Positions 8,572 through 20,980 of a stretch of 64,000 nucleotides of DNA are shown piece after piece. Location: positions 21,246,501-21,310,500 of the forward strand of contig NC_056758.1 in assembly GCF_018687715.1 (NCBI RefSeq). The letters run 5' to 3'. Position 1 is the stretch's first letter. Each line of letters opens with the position of its first letter. Source of the stretch: Carya illinoinensis. Lineage: Eukaryota; Streptophyta; Magnoliopsida; Fagales; Juglandaceae. The notes under the pieces are model-generated. The model was not told the origin of the DNA. It saw only the letters and a program-made list of their open reading frames with translations, and ran no database searches. Both the position numbers and the translations under genes were made by a program.

Positions 8572-11500
8572 GGTTGGGGTGGGGTGCAAAGGATGACATT
8601 TCGGATGAGGAAATGGTGTAAATGGCATGGGCTAGAGGCAGACTTGTCGCAATGCACAAGAAGGAGAACTTAGGTCGGATTGGCGGTGATTTCAGCATTA
8701 TTCGCATGGCTTTTCTTTTGTTGACAGGTTTTGGATCCACCTTAACTTCTAAGTCAATCATAGAATGATGAGAAACAACAAAGAAAGTAATAAGATCCGT
8801 ATCAAAAATGTTACAAAGAACTAAAAAGGAAATTAGGCCCAAAACATTCTTGAGGGATTACTAAACTTGTGTAAGTCAATTACTTCCCTTAATTCAACCT
8901 AAAAGGATAACCACGGGTAGATGGGGAACGTTAGAGTCGTGTGGCACTTGTTGGACCTGAGGGAAACTAAATGTAAGGTTTATGTGGGCATCCAAATCGA
9001 GGAATGGAACAGTAGACGGGTTTCTTTGTGTAAATTGGTCCAGTGGAAGAACTAAACTAGTATGGTCAAGGACGATGAAGTTTTCCTTGTGAAAATGGTC
9101 TAAAAGGCTTCAGCTAGGGGCCAACTTGTCGCAACAGCCACGAAGGATCCCCTTGATGCCGATTGGCAGTGATTCGAGCATTATCGACATGGAAGTGTGT
9201 CATGTCTTTGATAAAGCCTAATCATCAAATTCAATCTTAGAATGTAGGAAAACGACAAGAAAATTAATATGATCAGAACGAAAAAAATGGTTACGAAGAA
9301 CAAAAAAAAAATTAAACTGAAAACATTGTTGAGGGATGACTAAATCTTGTGCAACTCGATTACATCCTTTGAATCAAGCTAAAAGCTTAACGATCCGGTG
9401 GATGGGGAACCTTAGGGGAATGTGGCACTTCTTGAATTTGAGGAAACTAAAATGTAAGGTTTATGTTGGCTTCAAATCGAAGAGGGAAACAAAAATTGGT
9501 TTTTTGTTGTAAATTCGATCAATGCAAGAACTGAAATAGTATGGTTGGGGTGGGGTGCAAACGATGACATTTCGGATGAGGAAATGGTGTAAATGGCATG
9601 GGCTAGGCAGACTTGTCGCAATGCACAAGAAGGAGAACTTAGGTCGGATTGGCAGAGATTTCACCATTCTTCGCATGGCTTTTCTTTTGTTGACAGGTTT
9701 TGGATCCAGCCTAAGCTTCTAAGTCAATCTTAGAATGATGAGAAACAAGAAAGAAAGTAATAAGATCCGTATCAAAAATGTTACAAAGAACTAAAAAGGA
9801 AATTGGGCCCAAAACATTGTTGAGGGATTACTAATCTTGTGTAAGTCAATTACTTCCCTTAATTCAACCTAAAAGGATAACCACGGGTAGATGGGGAACG
9901 TTAGAGTCGTGTGGCAGTTGTTGGACCTGAGGGAAACTAAATGTAAGGTTGATGTGGCCATCCAAATCGAGGAATGGAACAGTAGACGGGTTTCTTTGTG
10001 TAAATTGGTCCAGTGGAAGAACTAAACTATGTATGGTCAAGGACGATGAAGTTTTCCTTGTGAAAATGGTCTAAAAGGCTTCAGCTAGGGGCCAACTTGT
10101 CGCAACAGCCATGAAGGATCGCCTTGATGCCGATTGTCAGTGATTCGAGCATTATCGACATGGAAGTGTGTCATGTCTTTGATAAAGCCTAATCATCAAA
10201 TTCAGTCTTAGAATGTAGGAAAACGACAAGAAAATTAATATGATCAGAACGAAAAAAATGGTTACGAAGAACAAAAAAAAAATTAAACTGAAAACATTGT
10301 TGAGGGATGACTAAATCTTGTGCAACTCGATTACATCCTTTGAATCAAGCTAAAAGCTTAACGATCCGGTGGATGGGGAACCTTAGGGGAATGTGGCACT
10401 TCTTGAATTTGAGGAAACTAAAATGTAAGGTTTATGTTGGCTTCAAATCGAAGAGGGAAACAAAAATTGGTTTTTTGTTGTAAATTCGATCAATGCAAGA
10501 ACTGAAATAGTATGGTTGGGGTGGGGTGCAAACGATGACATTTCGGATGAGGAAATGGTTTAAATGGCATGGGCTAGAGGCAGACTTGTCGCAATGCACA
10601 AGAAGGAGAACTTAGGTCGGATTGGCAGTGATTTCAGCATTATTCGCATGGCTTTTCTTTTGTTGACAGGTTTTGGATCCAGCCTAAGCTTCTAAGTCAA
10701 TCTTAGAATGATGAGAAACAACAAAGAAAGTAATAAGATCCGTATAAAAAATGTTACAAAGAACTAAAAAGGAAATTAGGCCCAAAACATTCTTGAGGGA
10801 TTACTAATCTTATATAAGTCAATTACTTCCCTTAATTCAACCTAAAAGGATAACCACGGGTAGATGGGGAACGTTAGAGTCGTGTGGCAGTTGTTGGACC
10901 TGAGGGAAACTAAATGTAAGGTTTATGTGGGCATCCAAATCGAGGAATGGAACAGTAGCAGAGTTTCTTTGTGTAAATTGGTCCAGTGGAAGAACTAAAG
11001 TAGTATGGTCAAGGACGATGAAGTTTTCCTTGTGAAAATGGTCTAAAAGGCTTCAGCTAGGGGCCAACTTGTCGCAACTGCCATGAAGGATCGCCATGAT
11101 GCCGATTGGCAGTGATTCGAGCATTATCGACATGGAAGTGTGTCATGTCTTTGATAAAGCCTAATCATCAAATTCAATCTTAGAATGTAGGAAAACGACA
11201 AGAAAATTAATATGATCAGATTGAAAAAAATGGTTACGAGGAACAAAAAAAGAAATTAAACTGAAAACATTGTTGAGGGATGACTAAATCTTGTGCAACT
11301 CGATTACATCCTTTGAATCCAGCTAAAAGCTTAACGATCCGGTGGATGGGGAACCTTAGGGGAATGTGGCACTTCTTGAATTTGAGGAAACTAAAATGTA
11401 AGGTTTATGTTGGCTTCAAATCGAAGAGGGAAACAAAAATTGGTTTTTTGTTGTAAATTCGATCAATGCCAGAACTGAAATAGTAGGGTTGGGGTGGGGT

Positions 11501-14500
11501 GCAAAGGATGACATTTCGGATGAGGAAATGGTGTAAATGGCATGGGCTAGAGGCAGACTTGTCGCAATGCACAAGAAGGAGAACTTAGGTCGGATTGGCG
11601 GTGATTTCAGCATTATTCGCATGGCTTTTCTTTTGTTGACAGGTTTTGGATCCACCTTAACTTCTAAGTCAATCATAGAATGATGAGAAACAACAAAGAA
11701 AGTAATAAGATCCGTATCAAAAATGTTACAAAGAACTAAAAAGGAAATTAGGCCCAAAACATTCTTGAGGGATTACTAAACTTGTGTAAGTCAATTACTT
11801 CCCTTAATTCAACCTAAAAGGATAACCACGGGTAGATGGGGAACGTTAGAGTCGTGTGGCACTTGTTGGACCTGAGGGAAACTAAATGTAAGGTTTATGT
11901 GGGCATCCAAATCGAGGAATGGAACAGTAGACGGGTTTCTTTGTGTAAATTGGTCCAGTGGAAGAACTAAACTAGTATGGTCAAGGACGATGAAGTTTTC
12001 CTTGTGAAAATGGTCTAAAAGGCTTCAGCTAGGGGCCAACTTGTCGCAACAGCCACGAAGGATCCCCTTGATGCCGATTGGCAGTGATTCGAGCATTATC
12101 GACATGGAAGTGTGTCATGTCTTTGATAAAGCCTAATCATCAAATTCAATCTTAGAATGTAGGAAAACGACAAGAAAATTAATATGATCAGAACGAAAAA
12201 AATGGTTACGAAGAACAAAAAAAAAATTAAACTGAAAACATTGTTGAGGGATGACTAAATCTTGTGCAACTCGATTACATCCTTTGAATCAAGCTAAAAG
12301 CTTAACGATCCGGTGGATGGGGAACCTTAGGGGAATGTGGCACTTCTTGAATTTGAGGAAACTAAAATGTAAGGTTTATGTTGGCTTCAAATCGAAGAGG
12401 GAAACAAAAATTGGTTTTTTGTTGTAAATTCGATCAATGCAAGAACTGAAATAGTATGGTTGGGGTGGGGTGCAAACGATGACATTTCGGATGAGGAAAT
12501 GGTGTAAATGGCATGGGCTAGGCAGACTTGTCGCAATGCACAAGAAGGAGAACTTAGGTCGGATTGGCAGAGATTTCACCATTCTTCGCATGGCTTTTCT
12601 TTTGTTGACAGGTTTTGGATCCAGCCTAAGCTTCTAAGTCAATCTTAGAATGATGAGAAACAAGAAAGAAAGTAATAAGATCCGTATCAAAAATGTTACA
12701 AAGAACTAAAAAGGAAATTGGGCCCAAAACATTGTTGAGGGATTACTAATCTTGTGTAAGTCAATTACTTCCCTTAATTCAACCTAAAAGGATAACCACG
12801 GGTAGATGGGGAACGTTAGAGTCGTGTGGCAGTTGTTGGACCTGAGGGAAACTAAATGTAAGGTTGATGTGGCCATCCAAATCGAGGAATGGAACAGTAG
12901 ACGGGTTTCTTTGTGTAAATTGGTCCAGTGGAAGAACTAAACTATGTATGGTCAAGGACGATGAAGTTTTCCTTGTGAAAATGGTCTAAAAGGCTTCAGC
13001 TAGGGGCCAACTTGTCGCAACAGCCATGAAGGATCGCCTTGATGCCGATTGTCAGTGATTCGAGCATTATCGACATGGAAGTGTGTCATGTCTTTGATAA
13101 AGCCTAATCATCAAATTCAGTCTTAGAATGTAGGAAAACGACAAGAAAATTAATATGATCAGAACGAAAAAAATGGTTACGAAGAACAAAAAAAAAATTA
13201 AACTGAAAACATTGTTGAGGGATGACTAAATCTTGTGCAACTCGATTACATCCTTTGAATCAAGCTAAAAGCTTAACGATCCGGTGGATGGGGAACCTTA
13301 GGGGAATGTGGCACTTCTTGAATTTGAGGAAACTAAAATGTAAGGTTTATGTTGGCTTCAAATCGAAGAGGGAAACAAAAATTGGTTTTTTGTTGTAAAT
13401 TCGATCAATGCAAGAACTGAAATAGTATGGTTGGGGTGGGGTGCAAACGATGACATTTCGGATGAGGAAATGGTGTAAATGGCATGGGCTAGAGGCAGAC
13501 TTGTCGCAATGCACAAGAAGGAGAACTTAGGTCGGATTGGCAGTGATTTCAGCATTATTCGCATGGCTTTTCTTTTGTTGACAGGTTTTGGATCCAGCCT
13601 AAGCTTCTAAGTCAATCTTAGAATGATGAGAAACAACAAAGAAAGTAATAAGATCCGTATAAAAAATGTTACAAAGAACTAAAAAGGAAATTAGGCCCAA
13701 AACATTCTTGAGGGATTACTAATCTTATATAAGTCAATTACTTCCCTTAATTCAACCTAAAAGGATAACCACGGGTAGATGGGGAACGTTAGAGTCGTGT
13801 GGCAGTTGTTGGACCTGAGGGAAACTAAATGTAAGGTTTATGTGGGCATCCAAATCGAGGAATGGAACAGTAGCAGAGTTTCTTTGTGTAAATTGGTCCA
13901 GTGGAAGAACTAAAGTAGTATGGTCAAGGACGATGAAGTTTTCCTTGTGAAAATGGTCTAAAAGGCTTCAGCTAGGGGCCAACTTGTCGCAACTGCCATG
14001 AAGGATCGCCATGATGCCGATTGGCAGTGATTCGAGCATTATCGACATGGAAGTGTGTCATGTCTTTGATAAAGCCTAATCATCAAATTCAATCTTAGAA
14101 TGTAGGAAAACGACAAGAAAATTAATATGATCAGATTGAAAAAAATGGTTACGAGGAACAAAAAAAGAAATTAAACTGAAAACATTGTTGAGGGATGACT
14201 AAATCTTGTGCAACTCGATTACATCCTTTGAATCCAGCTAAAAGCTTAACGATCCGGTGGATGGGGAACCTTAGGGGAATGTGGCACTTCTTGAATTTGA
14301 GGAAACTAAAATGTAAGGTTTATGTTGGCTTCAAATCGAAGAGGGAAACAAAAATTGGTTTTTTGTTGTAAATTCGATCAATGCCAGAACTGAAATAGTA
14401 GGGTTGGGGTGGGGTGCAAAGGATGACATTTCGGATGAGGAAATGGTGTAAATGGCATGGGCTAGAGGCAGACTTGTCGCAATGCACAAGAAGGAGAACT

Positions 14501-14965
14501 TAGGTCGGATTGGCGGTGATTTCAGCATTATTCGCATGGCTTTTCTTTTGTTGACAGGTTTTGGATCCACCTTAACTTCTAAGTCAATCATAGAATGATG
14601 AGAAACAACAAAGAAAGTAATAAGATCCGTATCAAAAATGTTACAAAGAACTAAAAAGGAAATTAGGCCCAAAACATTCTTGAGGGATTACTAAACTTGT
14701 GTAAGTCAATTACTTCCCTTAATTCAACCTAAAAGGATAACCACGGGTAGATGGGGAACGTTAGAGTCGTGTGGCACTTGTTGGACCTGAGGGAAACTAA
14801 ATGTAAGGTTTATGTGGGCATCCAAATCGAGGAATGGAACAGTAGACGGGTTTCTTTGTGTAAATTGGTCCAGTGGAAGAACTAAACTAGTATGGTCAAG
14901 GACGATGAAGTTTTCCTTGTGAAAATGGTCTAAAAGGCTTCAGCTAGGGGCCAACTTGTCGCAAC
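8572..14965 (+). repeat. Three-unit (2,915 bp) direct duplication, about 2.2 copies
   Basis: 8,572-12,050 closely matches 11,487-14,965 at a constant offset of 2,915 bp. Shared rare marks include CTTATATAAG (10,809 and 13,724), CAACTGCCATG (11,076 and 13,991), CTATGTATGG in the second unit of each copy, and units of only 970 bp starting at 8,756 and 11,671. The left limit is set by TAGTAAGG at 8,567, which becomes TAGTAGGG in the later copies. The right limit is set by CCACGAAGG (9,139 and 12,054), which is CCATGAAGG at 14,969. I saw at least one difference between copies (TGGTTTAAATG against TGGTGTAAATG near 10,557 and 13,472). Confidence 0.82.
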
Positions 14966-17054
14966 AGCCATGAAGGATCCCCTTGATGCCGATTGGCAGT
15001 GATTCGAGCATTATCGACATGGAAGTGTGTCATGTCTTTGATAAAGCCTAATCATCAAATTCAATCTTAGAATGTAGGAAAACGATAAGAAAATTAATAT
15101 GATCAGAATGAAAAAAATGGTTACGAAGAACAAAAAAAGAAATTAAACTGAAAACATTGTTGAGGGATGACTAAATCTTGTGCAACTCGATTACATCCTT
15201 TGAATCAAGCTAAAAGCTTAACGATGCGGTGGATGGGGAACCTTAGGGGAATGTGGCACTTCTTGAATTTGAGGAAACTAAAATGTAAGGTTTATGTTGG
15301 CTTCAAATCGAAGAGGGAAACAAAAGATTGGTTTTTTGTTGTAAATTCGATCAATGCTAGAACTGAAATAGTATGGTTGGAGTGGGGTGCAAACGATGAC
15401 ATTTCGGATGAGGAAATGGTGTAAATGGCATGGGCTAGAGGCAGACTTGTCGCAATCCACAAGAAGGAGAACTTAGGTCGGATTGGCGGAGATTTCACCA
15501 TTATTCGCATGGCTTTTCTTTTGTTGACAGGTTTTGGATCCAGCCTAAGCTTCTAAGTCAATCTTAGAATGATGAGAAACAACAAAGAAAGTAATAAGAT
15601 CCGTATAAAAAATGTTACAAAGAACTAAAAAGGAAATTAGGCCCAAAACATTCTTGAGGGATTACTAATCTTGTATAAGTCAATTACTTCCCTTAATTCA
15701 ACCTAAAAGGATAACCACGGGTAGATGGGGAACGTTAGAGTCGTGTGGCACTTGTTGGACCTGAGGGAAACTAATTGTAATGTTTATGTGGGCATCCAAA
15801 TCGAGGAATGGAACAGTAGCCGGGTTTCTTTGTGTAAATTGGTCCAGTGGAAGAACTAAACTAGTATGGTCAAGGACGATGAAGTTTTCCTTGTGAAAAT
15901 GGTCTAAAAGGCTTCAGCTAGGGGCCAACTTGTCGCAACAGCCATGAAGGATCGCCATGATGCCGATTGGCTGTGATTCGAGCATTATCGACATGGAAGT
16001 GTGTCATGTCTTTGATAAAGCCTAATCATCAAATTCAATCTTAGAATGTAGGAAAACGACAAGAAAATTAATATGATCAGATTGAAAAAAATGGTTACGA
16101 AGAACAAAGAAAGAAATTACACTGAAAACATTGTTGAGGGATGACTAAATCTTGTGCAACTCGATTACATCCTTTGAATCAAGCTAAAAGCTTAACGATC
16201 CGGTGGATGGGGAACCTTAGGGGAATGTGGCACTTCTTGAATTTGAGGAAACTAAAATGTAAGGTTTATGTCGGCTTCAAATCGAAGAGGGAAACAAAAA
16301 TTGGTTTTTTGTTGTAAATTTGATCAATGCCATAACTGAAATAGTATGGTAGGGGTGGGGTGCAAACGATGACATTTCGGATGAAGAAATGGTGTAAATG
16401 GCATGGGCTAGAGGCAGACTTGTCGCAATGCACAAGAAGGAGAACTTAGGTCGGATTGGCGGAGATTTCACCATTATTCGCATGGCTTTTCTTTTGTTGA
16501 GAGGTTTTGGATCCAGCCTAAGCTTCTAAGTCAATCTTAGAATGATGAGAAACAACAAAGAAAGTAATAAGATCCGTATCAAAAATGTTACAAAGAACTA
16601 AAAAGGAAATTAAGCCCAAAACGTTGTTGAGGGATTACTAAACTTGTGTAAGTCAATTACTTCCCTTAATTCAACCTAAAAGGATAACCACGGGTAGATG
16701 GGGAACGTTAGAGTCATGTGGTAGTTGTTGGACCTGAGGGAAACTAAATGTAAGGTTTATGTGGGCATCCAAATCGAGGAATGGAACAGTAGACGGGTTT
16801 CTTTGTGTAAATTGGTCCAGTGGAAGAACTAAACTAGTATGGTCAAGGACGATGAAGTTTTCCTTGTGAAAATGGTCTAAAAGGCTTCAGCTAGGGGCCA
16901 ACTTGTCGCAACAGCCATGAAGGATCGCCTTGATGCCGATTGTCAGTGATTCGAGCATTATCGACATGGAAGTGTGTCATGTCTTTGATAAAGCCTAATC
17001 ATCAAATTCAGTCTTAGAATGTAGGAAAACGACAAGAAAATTAATATGATCAGA
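14966..17054 (+). repeat. Mosaic units between two duplicated blocks
   Basis: This holds the end of unit 16, unit 17 and the start of unit 18. Private changes include ACTAATTGTAATG near 15,772 and CCATAACTG near 16,330. Nothing but satellite sequence is present. Confidence 0.8.
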
Positions 17055-20000
17055 ACGAAAAAAATGGTTACGAAGAACAAAAAAAGAAATTAAACTGAAA
17101 ACATTGTTGAGGGATGACTAAATCTTGTGCAACTCGATTACATCCTTTGAATCAAGCTAAAAGCTTAACGATGCGGTGGATGGGGAACCTTAGGGGAATG
17201 TGGCACTTCTTGAATTTGAGGAAACTAAAATGTAAGGTTTATGTTGGCTTCAAATCGAAGAGGGAAACAAAAGATTGGTTTTTTGTTGTAAATTCGATGA
17301 ATGCCAGAACTGAAATAGTATGGTTGGGGTGGGGTGCAAACGATGACATTTCAGATGAGGAAATGGTGTAAATGGCATGGGCTAGGCAGACTTGTCGCAA
17401 TGCACAAGAAGGAGAACTTAGGTCGGATTGGCAGAGATTTCACCATTATTCGCATGGCTTTTCTTTTGTTGACAGGTTTTGGATCCAGCCTAAGCTTCTA
17501 AGTCAATCTTAGAATGATGAGAAACAAGAAAGAAAGTAATAAGATCCGTATCAAAAATGTTACAAAGAACTAAAAAGGAAATTGGGCCCAAAACATTGTT
17601 GAGGGATTACTAATCTTGTGTAAGTCAATTACTTCCCTTAATTCAACCTAAAAGGATAACCACGGGTAGATGGGGAACGTTAGAGTCGTGTGGCAGTTGT
17701 TGGACCTGAGGGAAACTAAATGTAAGGTTGATGTGGCCATCCAAATCGAGGAATGGAACAGTAGACGGGTTTCTTTGTGTAAATTGGTCCAGTGGAACAA
17801 CTAAACTAGTATGCTCAAGGACGATGAAGTTTTCCTTTTGAAAATGGTCTAAAAGGCTTCAGCTAGGGGCCAACTTGTTGCAACAGCCATGAAGGATCGC
17901 CTTGATGCCGATTGGCAGTGATTCGAGCATTATCGACATGGAAGTGTGTCATGTCTTTGATAAAGCCTAATCATCAAATTCAGTCTTAGAAATTAGGAAA
18001 ACGACAAGAAAATTAATATGATAAGAATGAGAAAAATGGTTACGAAGAACAAAAAAAGAAATTAAACTGAAAACATTGTTGACGGATGACTAAATCTTGT
18101 GCAACTCGATTACATCCTTTGAATCAAGCTAAAAGCTTAACGATGCGGTGGATGGGGAACCTTAGGGGAATGTGGCTCTTCTTGAATTTGAGGTAACTAA
18201 AATGTAAGGTTTATGTTGGCTTCAAATCGAAGAGGGAAACAAAAGATTGGTTTTTTGTTGTAAATTCGATCAATGCCAGAACTGAAATAGTATGGTTGGA
18301 GTGGGGTGCAAACGATGACATTTCGGATGAGGAAATGGTGTAAATGGCATGGGCTAGAGGCAGACTTGTCGCAATGCACAAGAAGGAGAACTTAGGTCGG
18401 ATTGGCAGAGATTTCACCATTATTCGCATGGCTTTTCTTTTGTTGACAGGTTTTGGATCCAGCCTAAGCTTCTAAGTCAATCTTAGAATGATGAGAAACA
18501 ACAAAGAAAGTAATAAGATCCGTATAAAAAATGTTACAAAGAACTAAAAAGGAAATTAGGCCCAAAACATTCTTGAGGGATTACTAATCTTGTATAAGTC
18601 AATTACTTCCCTTAATTCAACCTAAAAGGTTAACCACGGGTAGATGGGGAACGTTAGAGTCGTGTGGCACTTGTTGGACCTGAGGGAAACTAAATGTAAG
18701 GTTTATGTGGGCATCCAAATCGAGGAATGGAACAGTAGCCGGGTTTCTTTGTGTAAATTGGTCCAGTGGAAGAACTAAACTAGTATGGTCAAGGACGATG
18801 AAGTTTTCCTTGTCAAAATGGTCTAAAAGGCTTCAGCTAGGGGCCAACTTGTCGCAACAGCCATGAAGGATCGCCATGATGCCGATTGGCTGTGATTCGA
18901 GTATTATCGACATGGAAGTGTGTCATGTCTTTGATAAAGCCTAATCATCAAATTCAATCTTAGAATGTAGGAAAACGACAAGAAAATTAATATGATCAGA
19001 TTGAAAAAAATGGTTACGAAGAACAAAAAAAGAAATTAAACTGAAAACATTGTTGAGGGATGACTAAATCTTGTGCAACTCGATTACATCCTTTGAATCA
19101 AGCTAAAAGCTTAACGATGCGGTGGATGGGGAACCTTAGGGGAATGTGGCACTTCTTGAATTTGAGGAAACTAAAATGTAAGGTTTATGTTGGCTTCAAA
19201 TCGAAGAGGGAAACAAAAGATTGGTTTTTTGTTGTAAATTCGATGAATGCCAGAACTGAAATAGTATGGTTGGGGTGGGGTGCAAACGATGACATTTCAG
19301 ATGAGGAAATGGTGTAAATGGCATGGGCTAGGCAGACTTGTCGCAATGCACAAGAAGGAGAACTTAGGTCGGATTGGCAGAGATTTCACCATTATTCGCA
19401 TGGCTTTTCTTTTGTTGACAGGTTTTGGATCCAGCCTAAGCTTCTAAGTCAATCTTAGAATGATGAGAAACAAGAAAGAAAGTAATAAGATCCGTATCAA
19501 AAATGTTACAAAGAACTAAAAAGGAAATTGGGCCCAAAACATTGTTGAGGGATTACTAATCTTGTGTAAGTCAATTACTTCCCTTAATTCAACCTAAAAG
19601 GATAACCACGGGTAGATGGGGAACGTTAGAGTCGTGTGGCAGTTGTTGGACCTGAGGGAAACTAAATGTAAGGTTGATGTGGCCATCCAAATCGAGGAAT
19701 GGAACAGTAGACGGGTTTCTTTGTGTAAATTGGTCCAGTGGAACAACTAAACTAGTATGCTCAAGGACGATGAAGTTTTCCTTTTGAAAATGGTCTAAAA
19801 GGCTTCAGCTAGGGGCCAACTTGTTGCAACAGCCATGAAGGATCGCCTTGATGCCGATTGGCAGTGATTCGAGCATTATCGACATGGAAGTGTGTCATGT
19901 CTTTGATAAAGCCTAATCATCAAATTCAGTCTTAGAAATTAGGAAAACGACAAGAAAATTAATATGATAAGAATGAGAAAAATGGTTACGAAGAACAAAA

Positions 20001-20980
20001 AAAGAAATTAAACTGAAAACATTGTTGACGGATGACTAAATCTTGTGCAACTCGATTACATCCTTTGAATCAAGCTAAAAGCTTAACGATGCGGTGGATG
20101 GGGAACCTTAGGGGAATGTGGCTCTTCTTGAATTTGAGGTAACTAAAATGTAAGGTTTATGTTGGCTTCAAATCGAAGAGGGAAACAAAAGATTGGTTTT
20201 TTGTTGTAAATTCGATCAATGCCAGAACTGAAATAGTATGGTTGGAGTGGGGTGCAAACGATGACATTTCGGATGAGGAAATGGTGTAAATGGCATGGGC
20301 TAGAGGCAGACTTGTCGCAATGCACAAGAAGGAGAACTTAGGTCGGATTGGCAGAGATTTCACCATTATTCGCATGGCTTTTCTTTTGTTGACAGGTTTT
20401 GGATCCAGCCTAAGCTTCTAAGTCAATCTTAGAATGATGAGAAACAACAAAGAAAGTAATAAGATCCGTATAAAAAATGTTACAAAGAACTAAAAAGGAA
20501 ATTAGGCCCAAAACATTCTTGAGGGATTACTAATCTTGTATAAGTCAATTACTTCCCTTAATTCAACCTAAAAGGTTAACCACGGGTAGATGGGGAACGT
20601 TAGAGTCGTGTGGCACTTGTTGGACCTGAGGGAAACTAAATGTAAGGTTTATGTGGGCATCCAAATCGAGGAATGGAACAGTAGCCGGGTTTCTTTGTGT
20701 AAATTGGTCCAGTGGAAGAACTAAACTAGTATGGTCAAGGACGATGAAGTTTTCCTTGTCAAAATGGTCTAAAAGGCTTCAGCTAGGGGCCAACTTGTCG
20801 CAACAGCCATGAAGGATCGCCATGATGCCGATTGGCTGTGATTCGAGTATTATCGACATGGAAGTGTGTCATGTCTTTGATAAAGCCTAATCATCAAATT
20901 CAATCTTAGAATGTAGGAAAACGACAAGAAAATTAATATGATCAGATTGAAAAAAATGGTTACGAAGAACAAAAAAAGAA
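17055..20980 (+). repeat. Two-unit (1,946 bp) direct duplication, two copies
   Basis: 17,055-19,034 matches 19,001-20,980 at an offset of 1,946 bp. Shared private marks are TTCGATGAATGCC in the 85-codon frame, GTTGACGGATGAC (18,079 and 20,025), GAGGTAACTAAAATG (18,190 and 20,136, which truncates the frame), AAAGGTTAACC, CTTGTCAAAATGG and GAGTATTATCG. The left limit is the AACGAAAAAA to ATTGAAAAAA difference near 17,050. The right limit is the switch from AATTAAACTG to AATTACACTG near 20,983. Confidence 0.85.

Noticed and set aside
8489..8842. Minus-strand frames of 60-117 codons as membrane or secreted proteins
   Set aside because: Lengths track single junction and deletion variants. They lie opposite the sense frame in the same repeated DNA, with no sign of constraint.
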